Positions 1 to 8,666 of a stretch of DNA of 64,000 bases are shown here, in pieces. This DNA is from Saccharomyces mikatae IFO 1815 (taxonomy: Eukaryota; Ascomycota; Saccharomycetes; Saccharomycetales; Saccharomycetaceae), in NCBI RefSeq assembly GCF_947241705.1, contig NC_079263.1, forward strand, positions 372,001 through 436,000. Reading direction: 5' to 3'. The notes beneath the pieces were generated by a model. That model had not been told where the DNA came from. It made no database searches and worked only from the letters and a program-made list of their open reading frames with translations. A program made the translations under genes and the position numbers. Numbering within the stretch: position 1 is the stretch's first letter; each line of letters opens with the position of its first letter.

Positions 1-326
1 CAAAAAATGCAAAGAAGACTACAAATAAAGGTTTTAAGAACAGATGATCTATCTATGGTATGACTATGACGATTGTAAGAATTTGTGAAGTAAGTGAGTC
101 CTTTATTTTTGCTGCACTTCCCTTACTGCCAGCCCTATACTGGCACGTAAGGAATCAACTACCAGGGTAAGCCGAAAAAGCAAAGGAAGAAAAAATTTGC
201 AAGTCACAGTATAAAAAGTCGCAAGTTTGCACCTTTTCTTCATTTATACCAATCTTGTTCAATAGCTGTTTTTATCTTTTGCTTTTAAAAGGCTAACATC
301 ATAATTATATCGCGATTGTACCACTA
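1..326. other. Intergenic region and snR32 promoter
   Basis: No ORF of note. It holds a near-perfect 12-bp hairpin (121-132 pairs with 140-145 and 147-152, with one bulged base at 146). The 7-nt loop carries part of an AGCCCTA sequence resembling the Tbf1 core (ARCCCTAA), which is known at yeast snoRNA promoters. A TATAAAAA box lies at 210-217, about 115 nt before the predicted snR32 5' end, which is normal TATA-to-start spacing in yeast. Assignment as the snR32 promoter is inference. Confidence 0.45.
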
Positions 327-527
327 GTATATGCAACTTTTCTTAAGATTGTAGGGAAAGGCTAACCGAACCATACTTTTCCCATTTTAAGTGGTACTAA
401 AGCGTAGATAGAATGAACGTTGCTGGGCGCCTGATGTTGATTATTTTTAAAATGAGACATTGGGAATCAGCTGTATCTACATTTTTATATTTACGGGCTT
501 ATATATCACTTCTTAGTAACTACACTG
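327..527 (+). ncRNA. SNR32: H/ACA box snoRNA, snR32
   Basis: The segment folds as hairpin, H box, hairpin, ACA. The 5' hairpin is closed by 330-334 with 402-406, and its upper stem is 370-378 with 389-395. The H box ATAGAA (AnAnnA) is at 408-413. The 3' hairpin is closed by a 9-bp stem (419-427 with 512-520, three wobble pairs) lying one base before the ACA at 522-524. Box H/ACA RNAs end three nucleotides after ACA, which sets the 3' end at 527; the 5' end is good to only a few bases. In S. cerevisiae, snR32 (about 190 nt, an LSU pseudouridylation guide) sits just beyond the 3' end of RPL42B, the same place as here. Identity rests on architecture and synteny; I did not match the guide pockets to rRNA. 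Confidence 0.65.
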
Positions 528-775
528 TGCAGGCGGGCTGCATTTTAAATGGATGTCTTTACAAGTTTTAGGTTAGTGAGTCTACATGTTTTGGGCCTGT
601 AGTGCAAACGGTCGGAATAAGTCCAAAGAGTTTCAGGATTGCTTGGAGGTTAAAAAAATTACGCCAAACAGGCAGGATTTTCAAATATTAAAGAGTTAAG
701 TATGCAAAATTTACAAAAAGTTAATGGTCAAAGTATAACTATAAAGATATAATAAAACAATAAACATAACAACTC

Positions 776-1511
776 TCAGAATTGCAAAGCTTGTCCCTTT
801 TGCTTCTTTTCACCACCCAATTCAAAGTGCTTACATCTCTTCAAGGTCAATTGAGCTCTGGTCTTACACTTGACACATTCCAATCTCAAAACAACCTTCT
901 TAGTAGTCTTAGCTTTCTTGTGGAAAACAGGCTTGGTTTGACCACCGAAACCGGATTGTTTACGGTCATAACGTCTCTTACCTTGGGCAAACAAGGAAGC
1001 CTTACCAGCTTTGTATTGAGTAACCTTGTGTTGTGTGTGCTTACGACAGGTCTTACCCTTACAGTAGGTCTTTCTGGTCTTTGGGACGTTAACTGGTTAA
1101 AAAAGATACCACGATACATATTTCATGATGTATAATTGTTAGTAACTAATACTCTCAAAATAAGTACTCTTTATGTACCATTTGTTATGGTTTAATTCAG
1201 GATGGCAACAATTTTCATAAATTTGCAATGAGTCTAACTAACCGGAGCTTAACTTTTGTTCCTTTTAAGGTGCTTGTCATAACGATGAACAAAGATCACC
1301 TCTTGGTGCCCAGTGATGTAGATAATGATAAAAACGTAGCTAACTCAAAACTATCACACAATCCGACAATTATTATTTTTGTTCGTTATAATTTAGTGTT
1401 GGAATTCTAGGTAACTTGTTCTTTGACGTTCTATTCTCTGCAAAGTAGTCCTTCATGCCTCGATACTGAAAAATAACATGGTTCATTTATTCTTGTCATT
1501 CACATACCCAT
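776..1511 (-). CDS. RPL42B: Large ribosomal subunit protein eL42 (Rpl42b), spliced
   Basis: Cytosolic 60S protein eL42 (formerly L42/L36a), located near the tRNA exit site. Exon 1 is only ATGG (1508-1511) and exon 2 is 776-1092; joined they give 107 codons, that is 106 residues plus stop, exactly the family length. Signals: 5' splice site GTATGT from 1507, branch box TACTAAC at 1144-1138, 3' splice site AG at 1094-1093. The protein starts [15 protein letters not shown], has the C-x2-C zinc-binding pair VKCKTR region and ends [10 protein letters not shown]. Exon 1 of four bases is typical of the yeast RPL42 paralogues. It is transcribed away from CHS7, with tandem Rap1-type sites about 350-380 bp upstream. 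Paralogue choice (B rather than A) rests on synteny. Confidence 0.96.
1093..1507 (-). other. Spliceosomal intron of RPL42B
   Basis: The intron is 415 nt. It starts GTATGTG (1507 downward), has a perfect TACTAAC branch box (1144-1138, branch A at 1139) and ends CCAG at 1093. The branch-to-acceptor distance is about 45 nt. ORFs read inside it on either strand are not supported. I see no snoRNA box structure within it. Confidence 0.93.
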
Positions 1512-2300
1512 TATTACTGATTGTTTTTTGCTTGATTTCCTTCAAGATATGAAAAATAGTGAATTATAGCATAATAATTAAGAAATACATTATTAACGAT
1601 ATTGATGTATTCCTGAGTGCATCTTAGCAAATAGTCCTACTTCTCCCGGTGGCAGAAAGGACTTCCTACCGCAGTGACCTCCTTCCTGCCGAATTACCTG
1701 GCCAACGACATAGCATTAGTGTGGAAGCACTCTTTGGAGGGCCGGCTCTAAGCCCCAGTATGCCCTGTACGTACTAGGTGGTAAGTATTTTCTTTTTTTC
1801 TAGGGCCGCATGCCTCGCTCCATACTAAATCCTATTTTAGAATGTGATTTGTTTTCATATGGTGTGTGGGTGTATAAAGATGTCCGGATGTTAAAGTCAC
1901 TCTATATTAATTTTGTGTTTTATGGAATGTCATATAGTAATATATGATGATACGTAAGCAATTCTGTGCAATTAGTTTGAAGTTTATTAATATTATTTAC
2001 AGTGTCAATTTTTTTACGTTATTACATCAGTTTATTTACATTCTTTTAACGTTGCCCGCTTTGTTTTCTCAAAACGGTATAATATTGAGAAAAGTTTCAC
2101 AAGACACGAAATCCAAAGAATCCATTCTTAATATAAAAATAGAATATATGCATAGGTTGATAGAGAGAAATTTAGGAAAAGCGAGGGTGATACCGAGAAA
2201 ATAGAACTGTTCTCCCAATTAATTTGACTTCAAAAGTTTATTCCTATAGAATTTCCACCAATAATTGTGATTTTTGTTGTTACAAAAGCAGAAATATAAT
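1512..2300. other. RPL42B/CHS7 divergent intergenic region
   Basis: This is a 789-bp divergent promoter region. From about 1640 to 1775 it is much richer in G+C than its surroundings and contains an 11-bp stem with one mismatch (1651-1661 with 1680-1690). Tandem Rap1-type sites lie at 1863-1891. An 86-codon ORF at 1944-2204 has no recognisable domain and is not called. Confidence 0.6.
1863..1891 (-). promoter_or_regulatory. Tandem Rap1-type sites of the RPL42B promoter
   Basis: On the minus strand the two sites read ACATCCGGACA (1891-1881) and ACACCCACACA (1873-1863), both fitting the Rap1 consensus ACAYCCRNRCA, in the same orientation and 7 bp apart. Closely spaced tandem Rap1 sites are the usual core of yeast ribosomal protein promoters. 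They lie 350-380 bp upstream of the RPL42B start codon. CHS7 is the other neighbour but is not a gene of that class. Confidence 0.75.
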
Positions 2301-3251
2301 ATGGCGTTTAGTGATTTTGCTGCCATATGCTCGAAGACCCCACTGCCGTTATGTTCGGTAGTTAAGTCAAAAACTCATTTGATACTTTCAAACTCGACAG
2401 TCATGCATAACTTTGATCCATCTAACTTGAATATTGGTGTATTGCCACGTTGTTATGCTCGATCGATTGATCTCGCTAATACCGTCATTTTTGATGTTGG
2501 AAACGCATTCATCAATATTGGTGCACTAGGTGTTATTTTAATTATACTTTACAATATAAGACAGAAGTATACTGCTATTGGCAGATCCGAGTATCTCTAC
2601 TTTTTCCAGTTGACTTTGTTATTGATAATATTTACTTTGATAGTGGACTGCGGTGTATCACCTCCTGGTTCTGGATCTTATCCATACTTCGTGGCCATTC
2701 AAATAGGACTGGCAGGTTCATGTTGCTGGACTCTACTGATAAATGGGTTTTTAGGTTTCAATATCTGGGAAGATGGCACTACAAAGTCCATGCTGCTGGT
2801 TCGTGGTGCATCCGTATTGGGATTCATAGCTAATTTTCTAGCTTCTATTTTAACTTTCAAAGCATGGATAACGGACCATAAGGTAGCCACAATGAATGCT
2901 TCAGGAATGATTGTCGTTGTTTACATAATAAATGCTATTTTCTTGCTGGTTTTCGTTATTTGCCAACTGCTAGTTTCGCTATTGGTAGTTCGAAACCTAT
3001 GGGTCACAGGTGCAATCATATTGGAATTGTTTTTCTTTGTAGCAGGGAAGGTATTGGTCTACGCCTTCTCTACACAGATATGTGAAGGTTTAAAGCATTA
3101 CTTGGATGGCTTGTTTTTTGGAAGCATATGTAATGTGTTCACATTGATGATGGTTTACAAGACTTGGGATATGACTACCGATGATGACTTGGAATTTGGA
3201 GTAAGCGTAAGCAAAGATGGTGATGTTGTGTATGATAATGGATTTATGTGA
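2301..3251 (+). CDS. CHS7: Chs7, ER export chaperone for chitin synthase III
   Basis: Polytopic ER protein required for folding and ER exit of the chitin synthase Chs3; it also travels with Chs3 to the bud neck. The 316 residues match the S. cerevisiae length. The start is the ATG opening MAFSDFAAICSK; the frame extends nine codons upstream only through a TTG. About seven hydrophobic segments follow a short N-terminal domain (roughly residues 50-75, 84-105, 117-138, 153-173, 190-212, 220-240, 250-275). The C-terminal tail is acidic and cytosolic (TTDDDLEFGVSVSKDGDVVYDN). Several conservative substitutions relative to S. cerevisiae Chs7 as I recall it support a sister species. Confidence 0.96.
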   Translation: MAFSDFAAICSKTPLPLCSVVKSKTHLILSNSTVMHNFDPSNLNIGVLPRCYARSIDLANTVIFDVGNAFINIGALGVILIILYNIRQKYTAIGRSEYLYFFQLTLLLIIFTLIVDCGVSPPGSGSYPYFVAIQIGLAGSCCWTLLINGFLGFNIWEDGTTKSMLLVRGASVLGFIANFLASILTFKAWITDHKVATMNASGMIVVVYIINAIFLLVFVICQLLVSLLVVRNLWVTGAIILELFFFVAGKVLVYAFSTQICEGLKHYLDGLFFGSICNVFTLMMVYKTWDMTTDDDLEFGVSVSKDGDVVYDNGFM

Positions 3252-4357
3252 AAATTTTCTCTTTTCTATCACCATACATAGAAAATACATGTATATTCTT
3301 ACTTTTATTTAATAAGCGGGACTATAATCAAGTTAAAAATGTTGGTAAACTTTAACGAATTCTCTGTACGATAACAAATTTTAAAATGGTGAAAGGCAGC
3401 TGCTTCTGTATCTCAATGGCTTGTAGGTAAGCTGACCCGGGAGCGAAATCAAAATAGTTAATTTGAATAAGCAAAGACAACTACGTTTGCAAAAGAATGG
3501 TGATAGTCGTACTCGTCGTCCTTCCAGTAAGATGACAAATGTTTGATTCCTTCAATCAAACACAAACAAAAAAGCCTTTGATCTAGTTTCTGTGCTTTGA
3601 ATATTCACTCTCAATGGTTCATGACCATCTTGCCACTATAAGTCTCTATGAAAAGTTCCGTCTGTTTCGCGACTGTGCGGGTTCGAGCACTTCTCGCTGG
3701 TCTTCTCTTTGTTTACAGTTTTGCCCGAATGTAAACAAATAGTTCTTGAAAAGTAAATAAAGCTTCTTAGAGAGAGGAAAAAAAAAGCCAGTGTCGCTAA
3801 TAGCTTAAGAGCTGTAAGAATATCTTAAGACAGAAAGGAAGCAGAGTTTTCGTAAAACTATCGTTCCGAATAAATGAGGAGTAGTAATTAATCCCTTTCA
3901 GATGAGTATAACAAACGAAAGAACCAGCAATCTCTTCGTTGCTTCTTAATGTTAAAGATCCTTGCAAAAGATGATAGGAAGCTTGTCCACTCTTGGTCTG
4001 TATATAAGGAAGGAACTTATTTATTTTGTTTATTTCGTTCTTTCTCTCAATAACATTTGATGCTCATTGAAAAAGCTCCAATTAGGCCAGCAATATCTAA
4101 CCCATAAGTAGACAGCAGCACTGAAACAAAAAAATCATACTGTTTCAATTCCAACTAAAAACACTCCTTCACGCTATTATTTTTTGATTTACACCTTTGG
4201 GATTAAAAGCTAACTCCAGTCATTCCTTACTATATTCTATTGTAAAAACTCTTCAATAGAGCTAACCACAGTCATTCCTTAATACCTTTTACCAATACAA
4301 ATCTTTTTCATAGATTAGAAACAAAACCACTCCTTTAATTTATTACTCAAAAAAAAA
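3252..4357 (+). promoter_or_regulatory. Long DSE2 upstream region with Ace2-type and Forkhead-type sites
   Basis: There is no coding gene in this 1.1-kb gap. It carries an Ace2/Swi5 motif in each orientation (GCTGGT at 3696-3701, ACCAGC at 3923-3928) and a Forkhead-type GTAAACAAA at 3731-3739. DSE2 is a known Ace2 target expressed in daughter cells in early G1, and long upstream regions are common in that class. An imperfect direct repeat of about 26 bp lies at 4209-4234 and 4260-4285. Function of the individual sites is inferred. Confidence 0.6.
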
Positions 4358-5341
4358 ATGAAATTTAATTTTGCTGCAATAATCAATACCTTATTCTTCC
4401 TATTCTCCTTAATTGAAGCCACCAACAATGGGGAGACAGTCAGACTTATTACTTCCGATGGTATTGTCTACAGCTATGCTGTCTACACAAAAACTATTGC
4501 GCCGGCAAGAGTTGTGGTTAAGACCATTTCTTATACTACTACCAGAGTATATCCAATAACTTTGGCTAATTCTATCGTTTCTTCAACTACCGAAAAGATA
4601 ACAGAGGTTTCAACGGTGTCAGCTTCAGAACAAGTTAGTGCTACTCAAACAAACACATTGGTCGCTACCTCTAGCGATCCCACTATTACTCCATCTGTTT
4701 CATCTAGTTCGATTGTTTTCTCTGCCTCCACATCTGATGTTGAACCATCCCAAATAGCTGAATCATTAAGTGTATCTTCTATCACTGTTCAACAATCTGC
4801 GTCTTCTACTTTTAGTTTGAGTTCCAGTTCTGCTTTCGTTTCTTCTACCACGTCTTTCCCTTCTCAAGTTTCTTCGGATTCATCATCGGAGGGATCATCA
4901 TTATCATCAACATCATCGTCGTCGTCAGCATCTTCATCTTCATCGCGATCACCATCGTCATCGTCCATTTCTTCTTTTGCTACAATTATTACATTGGCGC
5001 CATCAAGCTCAAAGCAGGGAAACTCTCTATCTACTTCAGTCCTATCGCCTTCTACTTCCAAAGCTGAATTATCTCAAGCAAGATCTACTTCAACAAAAAC
5101 AACATCTACGTTAGTACCCTCGTCCGTTATGGATACAACGTCTAAAATAACGACATCTATAGCATCTGAATTGTCTTCTGCACAATCGATATCCGTCTCC
5201 AGCTCGGACGGTACGTGTTACGTATTTTATGATGACGATGAGTACTATAGTACTGTCTACTTAACTAGCCCACATCAGTCCGTTGATGCCGCCACCACAA
5301 TAACGAGTACAAATACAGTTTATGCTACCGTAACCATTTAG
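4358..5341 (+). CDS. DSE2: Dse2, daughter-cell-specific secreted wall protein
   Basis: Secreted, Ser/Thr-rich protein that helps dissolve the septum from the daughter side after cytokinesis. It has 327 residues, close to the S. cerevisiae length. Residues 1-21 form a signal peptide ([21 protein letters not shown]). About 45-290 is a heavily Ser/Thr-rich stalk suited to O-mannosylation, with an almost pure Ser run at about 172-207 encoded by repeated TCA/TCG/TCT codons. The C-terminal part has a [11 protein letters not shown] segment and ends VYATVTI without the hydrophobic tail of a GPI protein. SGD describes similarity to glucanases, but I see no catalytic motif. The start ATG follows an A-rich leader. 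Confidence 0.93.
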   Translation: MKFNFAAIINTLFFLFSLIEATNNGETVRLITSDGIVYSYAVYTKTIAPARVVVKTISYTTTRVYPITLANSIVSSTTEKITEVSTVSASEQVSATQTNTLVATSSDPTITPSVSSSSIVFSASTSDVEPSQIAESLSVSSITVQQSASSTFSLSSSSAFVSSTTSFPSQVSSDSSSEGSSLSSTSSSSSASSSSSRSPSSSSISSFATIITLAPSSSKQGNSLSTSVLSPSTSKAELSQARSTSTKTTSTLVPSSVMDTTSKITTSIASELSSAQSISVSSSDGTCYVFYDDDEYYSTVYLTSPHQSVDAATTITSTNTVYATVTI

Positions 5342-6057
5342 TACCTAAGCATGTTATGGCGCATTATTTTTTATTTTGTTTTCTCACAGGAGTATTATTC
5401 CACTATTTTTCTCAGAAAGATAGTTAAAGACAGTATTATTTATTCATTTGTTCTCATGTCGTTGTTATCACTAAGTTTTTGATTTTTTTCTTTCCCATTT
5501 TCTCCACGATCTTTCATTTTGTAATTTTAACTATTATATACAACGTATATAGTATAACCAAATTGTTACAAGTTTACAAACCACTAAAAATACCGATTCT
5601 TTCTCACTTGTTTTAGGGTTCTGTCTTACGTAATTAGTACTTTCTCGAGCAATACTCATTATTATAACTACGATGTTAACTACAATGGAGTTTTGAAAAT
5701 ACAGTATTAGGATTTATAATTGTTTCGTCTCATATAGTTAAGCGCTTGAATAGATACTGAACAAGAACAATACGCCACAATATGTCTAGTGATTCGATCT
5801 CGGATATCAATGTTGTGTTTTCTCTACAACTCTTTGCCATTATTGAGCGGATAATTGAAACTGAAAATTATCCTTGCCTAAAACATTTAAAATGAACCTA
5901 TATTCCGTATATTATGATCTCTTTTTTTTTCAAATTCTGACATTTAGACTAAATTTTAACATTAAAAAAATGTGAAGCGAAGCCCATTCCATATCATCGA
6001 CTTGTTATGCTAATGCCGATTATGAACGGATTCAATAATAAATTACCCAAATAAACA
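5342..6057. other. DSE2-RPC10 intergenic region
   Basis: A 716-bp A+T-rich gap with the DSE2 3' UTR and the RPC10 promoter. I see no ORF, RNA gene, LTR or clear factor site in it. Confidence 0.6.
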
Positions 6058-6270
6058 ATGTCTCGTGAAGGTTTTCAAATTCCAACAAATTTAGACGCTG
6101 CAGCTGCTGGTACCTCTCAAGCTAGAACGGCAACTTTGAAGTATATTTGTGCTGAATGTTCTAGTAAATTATCTTTGTCTAGAACTGATGCTGTTCGTTG
6201 TAAGGATTGCGGTCATAGAATCTTGTTAAAGGCTAGAACTAAGAGATTGGTACAATTTGAAGCTAGATAA
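6058..6270 (+). CDS. RPC10: Rpc10/Rpb12, shared RNA polymerase I, II and III subunit
   Basis: This small zinc-binding subunit (ABC10-alpha) is common to all three nuclear RNA polymerases and joins Rpb3 to the polymerase core. It has 70 residues, the usual length. One zinc ribbon is visible: C31-x2-C34 and C48-x2-C51, followed by the conserved basic tail ILLKARTKRLVQFEAR. The ATG context is AACAATG. The sequence is essentially identical to S. cerevisiae Rpc10, as expected for an essential core subunit. Confidence 0.97.
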   Translation: MSREGFQIPTNLDAAAAGTSQARTATLKYICAECSSKLSLSRTDAVRCKDCGHRILLKARTKRLVQFEAR

Positions 6271-6580
6271 AATGGAGACAAAGAGAGCCCTATATGTGTT
6301 AACGGGCAGAATAATATGAAATGAAAAAACTGGGTTTTCCACTATATGAACAGGTGCTTAATTTCACGTTTATGTGGCACTTTGCTTCTTGCAAATGTTT
6401 CACTAATATTAAGGGAAAATGTGCATGACAATGAAGTTCACTGAGATATAGGAGTAAATAAATGTATAATAATAGTAATAGTTTATAAAAAAAAGCATCT
6501 GATCATTTACTATAAATTTTTGTAATGTGGCATTCTCAATAAATGTTACAATGGTTCAATCAGAACAGAGTCCGGAATCT
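6271..6580. other. Convergent 3' region of RPC10 and DCD1
   Basis: A 310-bp convergent terminator region. It is A+T rich and I see no gene in it. Confidence 0.5.
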
Positions 6581-7519
6581 TTAAACCATTACAATTCTTG
6601 GTTCTTCCATGAAACTAAACTGCCGGACGATAATTCCTGCATTCTTCAAGACTTTGAAACTTTCCTCATCCATCCTATAGGTTTGGCTATAAACTACTTC
6701 ACTTATGCCTGTTTGAACAATCTTCACAGAACATGTTAAACAAGGGCACGTGTCACAATATAAAGTCGCATTTCGACCTACACGATCCCTGCCAGCTTCT
6801 AGTAAGGCATTCTCTTCTGCATGTAAGCATAAACAAGTGTGCAGGTTTCTAGAGTCACCATCATTACAGCGTGGGCAACCGCCATTAAAGCAATTTGTCA
6901 AATGACGGGGCGTCCCATTATAACCGGTGGCAATGACTCTGCATTCCCTCACAATCACACAACCAACCCTACGTTTCATACAGTTAGAACGGGATGCTGC
7001 TAATGTTGCTAGTTTCATAAAATAGCTATCCCAACTGGGCCTCATTAAAGGAGCCATTTCCTTCTCTTTGTAATCGAGAATTTTCAATTGGGTGGTGATA
7101 TTGTTAATTAAGTTCTGCCTTTTTTGGTCAGGGTCTTCGTGAACTATTTTGAATTTAAGATGCGATCTTTCTCTCAACTTAATACCTTCAGGTTGAAAGT
7201 CATGCTCATCAATGGCTTGAATTATTTGTTCTAATTGCAAATTCTCCACATGATTCACTTTCCTGTATAATGATACCCTTGTAGTGACTGAAGCATCGAT
7301 AGAAAGATGGACGAAGAAAGGCCTTTTTTCCAGTTTTTCCAATAATGATAAATTTTCTAGTAGCACAACTAAATTATTTGTGTAGTTTTTTGTCGCGTAA
7401 TCCAAGATTTCATCTGGATTATCGAGATGGTTAAGTAATTCAAAATGGAAATGATGGACCAATAAGTTAATTACGTCTTCGCAACCACAAAATTTCGTAC
7501 CACTCACTCCAACCAACAT
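6581..7519 (-). CDS. DCD1: Deoxycytidylate (dCMP) deaminase
   Basis: Converts dCMP to dUMP, feeding thymidylate synthesis and balancing the dCTP/dTTP pools. It has 312 residues, the same as S. cerevisiae Dcd1. The N-terminal half (about 1-150) resembles a P-loop kinase-like fold with a degenerate loop (GVSGTKFCG). The catalytic zinc deaminase domain occupies about 160-310, with the catalytic H233-A-E235 motif and the zinc ligands of PCLTC (C260 and C263). A Cys-rich insert (C210, C215, C218) fits the second structural zinc of the family. The gene lies only 177 bp from the 3' end of tRNA-Pro, so its promoter is short. Confidence 0.97.
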   Translation of the reverse strand: MLVGVSGTKFCGCEDVINLLVHHFHFELLNHLDNPDEILDYATKNYTNNLVVLLENLSLLEKLEKRPFFVHLSIDASVTTRVSLYRKVNHVENLQLEQIIQAIDEHDFQPEGIKLRERSHLKFKIVHEDPDQKRQNLINNITTQLKILDYKEKEMAPLMRPSWDSYFMKLATLAASRSNCMKRRVGCVIVRECRVIATGYNGTPRHLTNCFNGGCPRCNDGDSRNLHTCLCLHAEENALLEAGRDRVGRNATLYCDTCPCLTCSVKIVQTGISEVVYSQTYRMDEESFKVLKNAGIIVRQFSFMEEPRIVMV

Positions 7520-7696
7520 ATCTGTTCTATATCAGTACGTATAGTATTCTGACCTTTCATACCCCTCCCCTCCCAAAAAAAAAGAAGAAGCCAGAGATAG
7601 ATGAATGCAGACGTCCCAATTCTTGAGATTGTTCTCGAGCATTACATCTCGTAATAAGCTGCTTGCCGTGTTTCTTTAAAATTCTTCAAAGAAAAA

Positions 7697-7800
7697 GGGG
7701 CGAGCTGGGAATTGAACCCAGGGCCTCTCGCATGCTTAGTTCCTCCTGTTTGACAAGAGGATCGCCCAAAGCGAGAATCATACCACTAGACCACACGCCC
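7697..7800 (-). tRNA. tRNA-Pro (anticodon UGG) with intron
   Basis: This is a complete tRNA gene of 104 bp: 5' exon 7800-7765, 32-nt intron 7764-7733, 3' exon 7732-7697, mature length 72 before CCA addition. The anticodon loop is TTTGGGT (UGG at 34-36), with the intron after position 37 as in all yeast intron-containing tRNAs. The internal A box (about TGGTCTAGTGG) and B box (GGTTCAATTCC) are present. The intron can pair through TCCTC with GAGGA. In S. cerevisiae a tRNA-Pro(UGG) sits at the same place beside DCD1. LTR remnants begin 9 bp upstream of the tRNA 5' end. Confidence 0.97.
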
Positions 7801-7808
7801 GTGAAATC

Positions 7809-7950
7809 TGTTGAATGTTCTTCTACCTCAGAGTTAGATACCTCAATATGACTGAACATCATCCTAACCCATCATCCTAACCCATCATCCTAAACGTTTA
7901 CGAAACACCCATGTAACAACCTTACAACGTAACGAACAAATTGAGCAACA
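7809..7950 (+). mobile_element. Remnant of a Ty3 (sigma-like) solo LTR
   Basis: Starts TGTTGA 9 bp upstream of the tRNA-Pro 5' end, which is where Ty3 integrates (Pol III start sites). The stretch from about 7843 to 7950 resembles the sigma consensus as I recall it (CATCCTaAACGTT, AAACA..ATG.AACAACCTTA, AACGAACAA). Its inside contains a short tandem repeat of a 13-bp unit (about 7860-7895). It is an old, decayed, non-coding fossil. The 3' limit is uncertain: it may stop near 7950 or continue into the next segment. Confidence 0.5.
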
Positions 7951-7955
7951 CAAGG

Positions 7956-8283
7956 TGTTGATAATTAGTCGTTTAGTAAGTTGTAAATTAAGAATAAGTC
8001 ATTCCTTCTTAAATTATAGAAAAGAGGTATATAAAACACACGCTGATTGATTGTATTAAATCCATTGATTCAGACATAATTCGGAACATTGATGAAAAGA
8101 TTTGTTGATAACTCATCTTCGTATATATCAAGTTCTGGTCAATTAATAGATTTTTATCTTACTACTGCAGTAAATTCTATTATTAGAATTCTTCTAATCC
8201 AATTTATACGAAGAACGCATAGTTGTAATCGCTTATTCCAATTTATACGAGTAAATTGATGGTATTAATTGCTTATTGCAACA
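7956..8283 (+). mobile_element. Possible second LTR remnant, family unresolved
   Basis: This 328-bp segment starts TGTTGATA and ends GCAACA, the TG...CA frame of yeast LTRs. It has a TATATAAAA box near 8028 and an imperfect 40-bp internal duplication (8198-8237 and 8237-8277, sharing TCCAATTTATACGA and GCTTATT). I could not match it to delta, tau or sigma, and no target-site duplication is seen. It may instead be the far part of the sigma-like LTR. It is an old fossil without coding capacity. Confidence 0.3.
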
Positions 8284-8287
8284 CCAC

Positions 8288-8578
8288 TGTTGATAAAGGA
8301 AATATTGTTTGGCATACAGATTATACAAGAAGTTCTCCTCGAGGATATAGGAATCCAATAAATGGAACTCGTAATTCTACATAATAATATACTCATATAT
8401 CCTCTTATTTTATATGTTGTCAGTCATTATCCTATTACATTATCCACCTTGCGTTTCAGCTTACACTAATTTAGATGACTATTTCGCATCATTTGCGTCA
8501 TCTTCTAACACTGTATATGATAATGTACTAGTAGTATGACTACTAGCTGATGAATAATAGTTGATTTTCATTCCAACA
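8288..8578 (-). mobile_element. Solo delta LTR (Ty1/Ty2 family)
   Basis: On the minus strand it begins TGTTGGAATGAAAATCAACT (8578 downward) and includes the delta landmarks TATACAGTGTTAGAAGATGA, GTCATCTAAATTAGTG and GGATTCCTATATCC, ending TCAACA at 8288. At 291 bp it is shorter than the usual 330-340 bp. No internal Ty sequence or target-site duplication is present, so it is a solo, aged copy left by LTR-LTR recombination. Confidence 0.85.
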
Positions 8579-8609
8579 AGTGGTTAAGTTGTAGTATTAA
8601 TTAAGAATG

Positions 8610-8666
8610 AAAGCAGATCTTCTTATACTATATGAGGGAGGAATATAGTATAAGAAGATCTGCTTT
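8610..8666. repeat. 24-bp inverted repeat with 9-nt spacer
   Basis: The left arm 8610-8633 (AAAGCAGATCTTCTTATACT...) is the exact reverse complement of the right arm 8643-8666, with spacer GAGGGAGGA at 8634-8642. It lies between the delta LTR and a further delta-like fragment. Perfect arms imply recent formation or selection compared with the decayed LTRs around it. Confidence 0.9.

Noticed and set aside
782-1135. 117-codon plus-strand ORF overlapping RPL42B
   Set aside because: Antisense shadow of the spliced RPL42B exon 2; composition follows the opposite-strand codons.
1944-2204. 86-codon ORF between RPL42B and CHS7
   Set aside because: No recognisable domain, lies across a promoter region and has A+T-driven composition. 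No support beyond being open.
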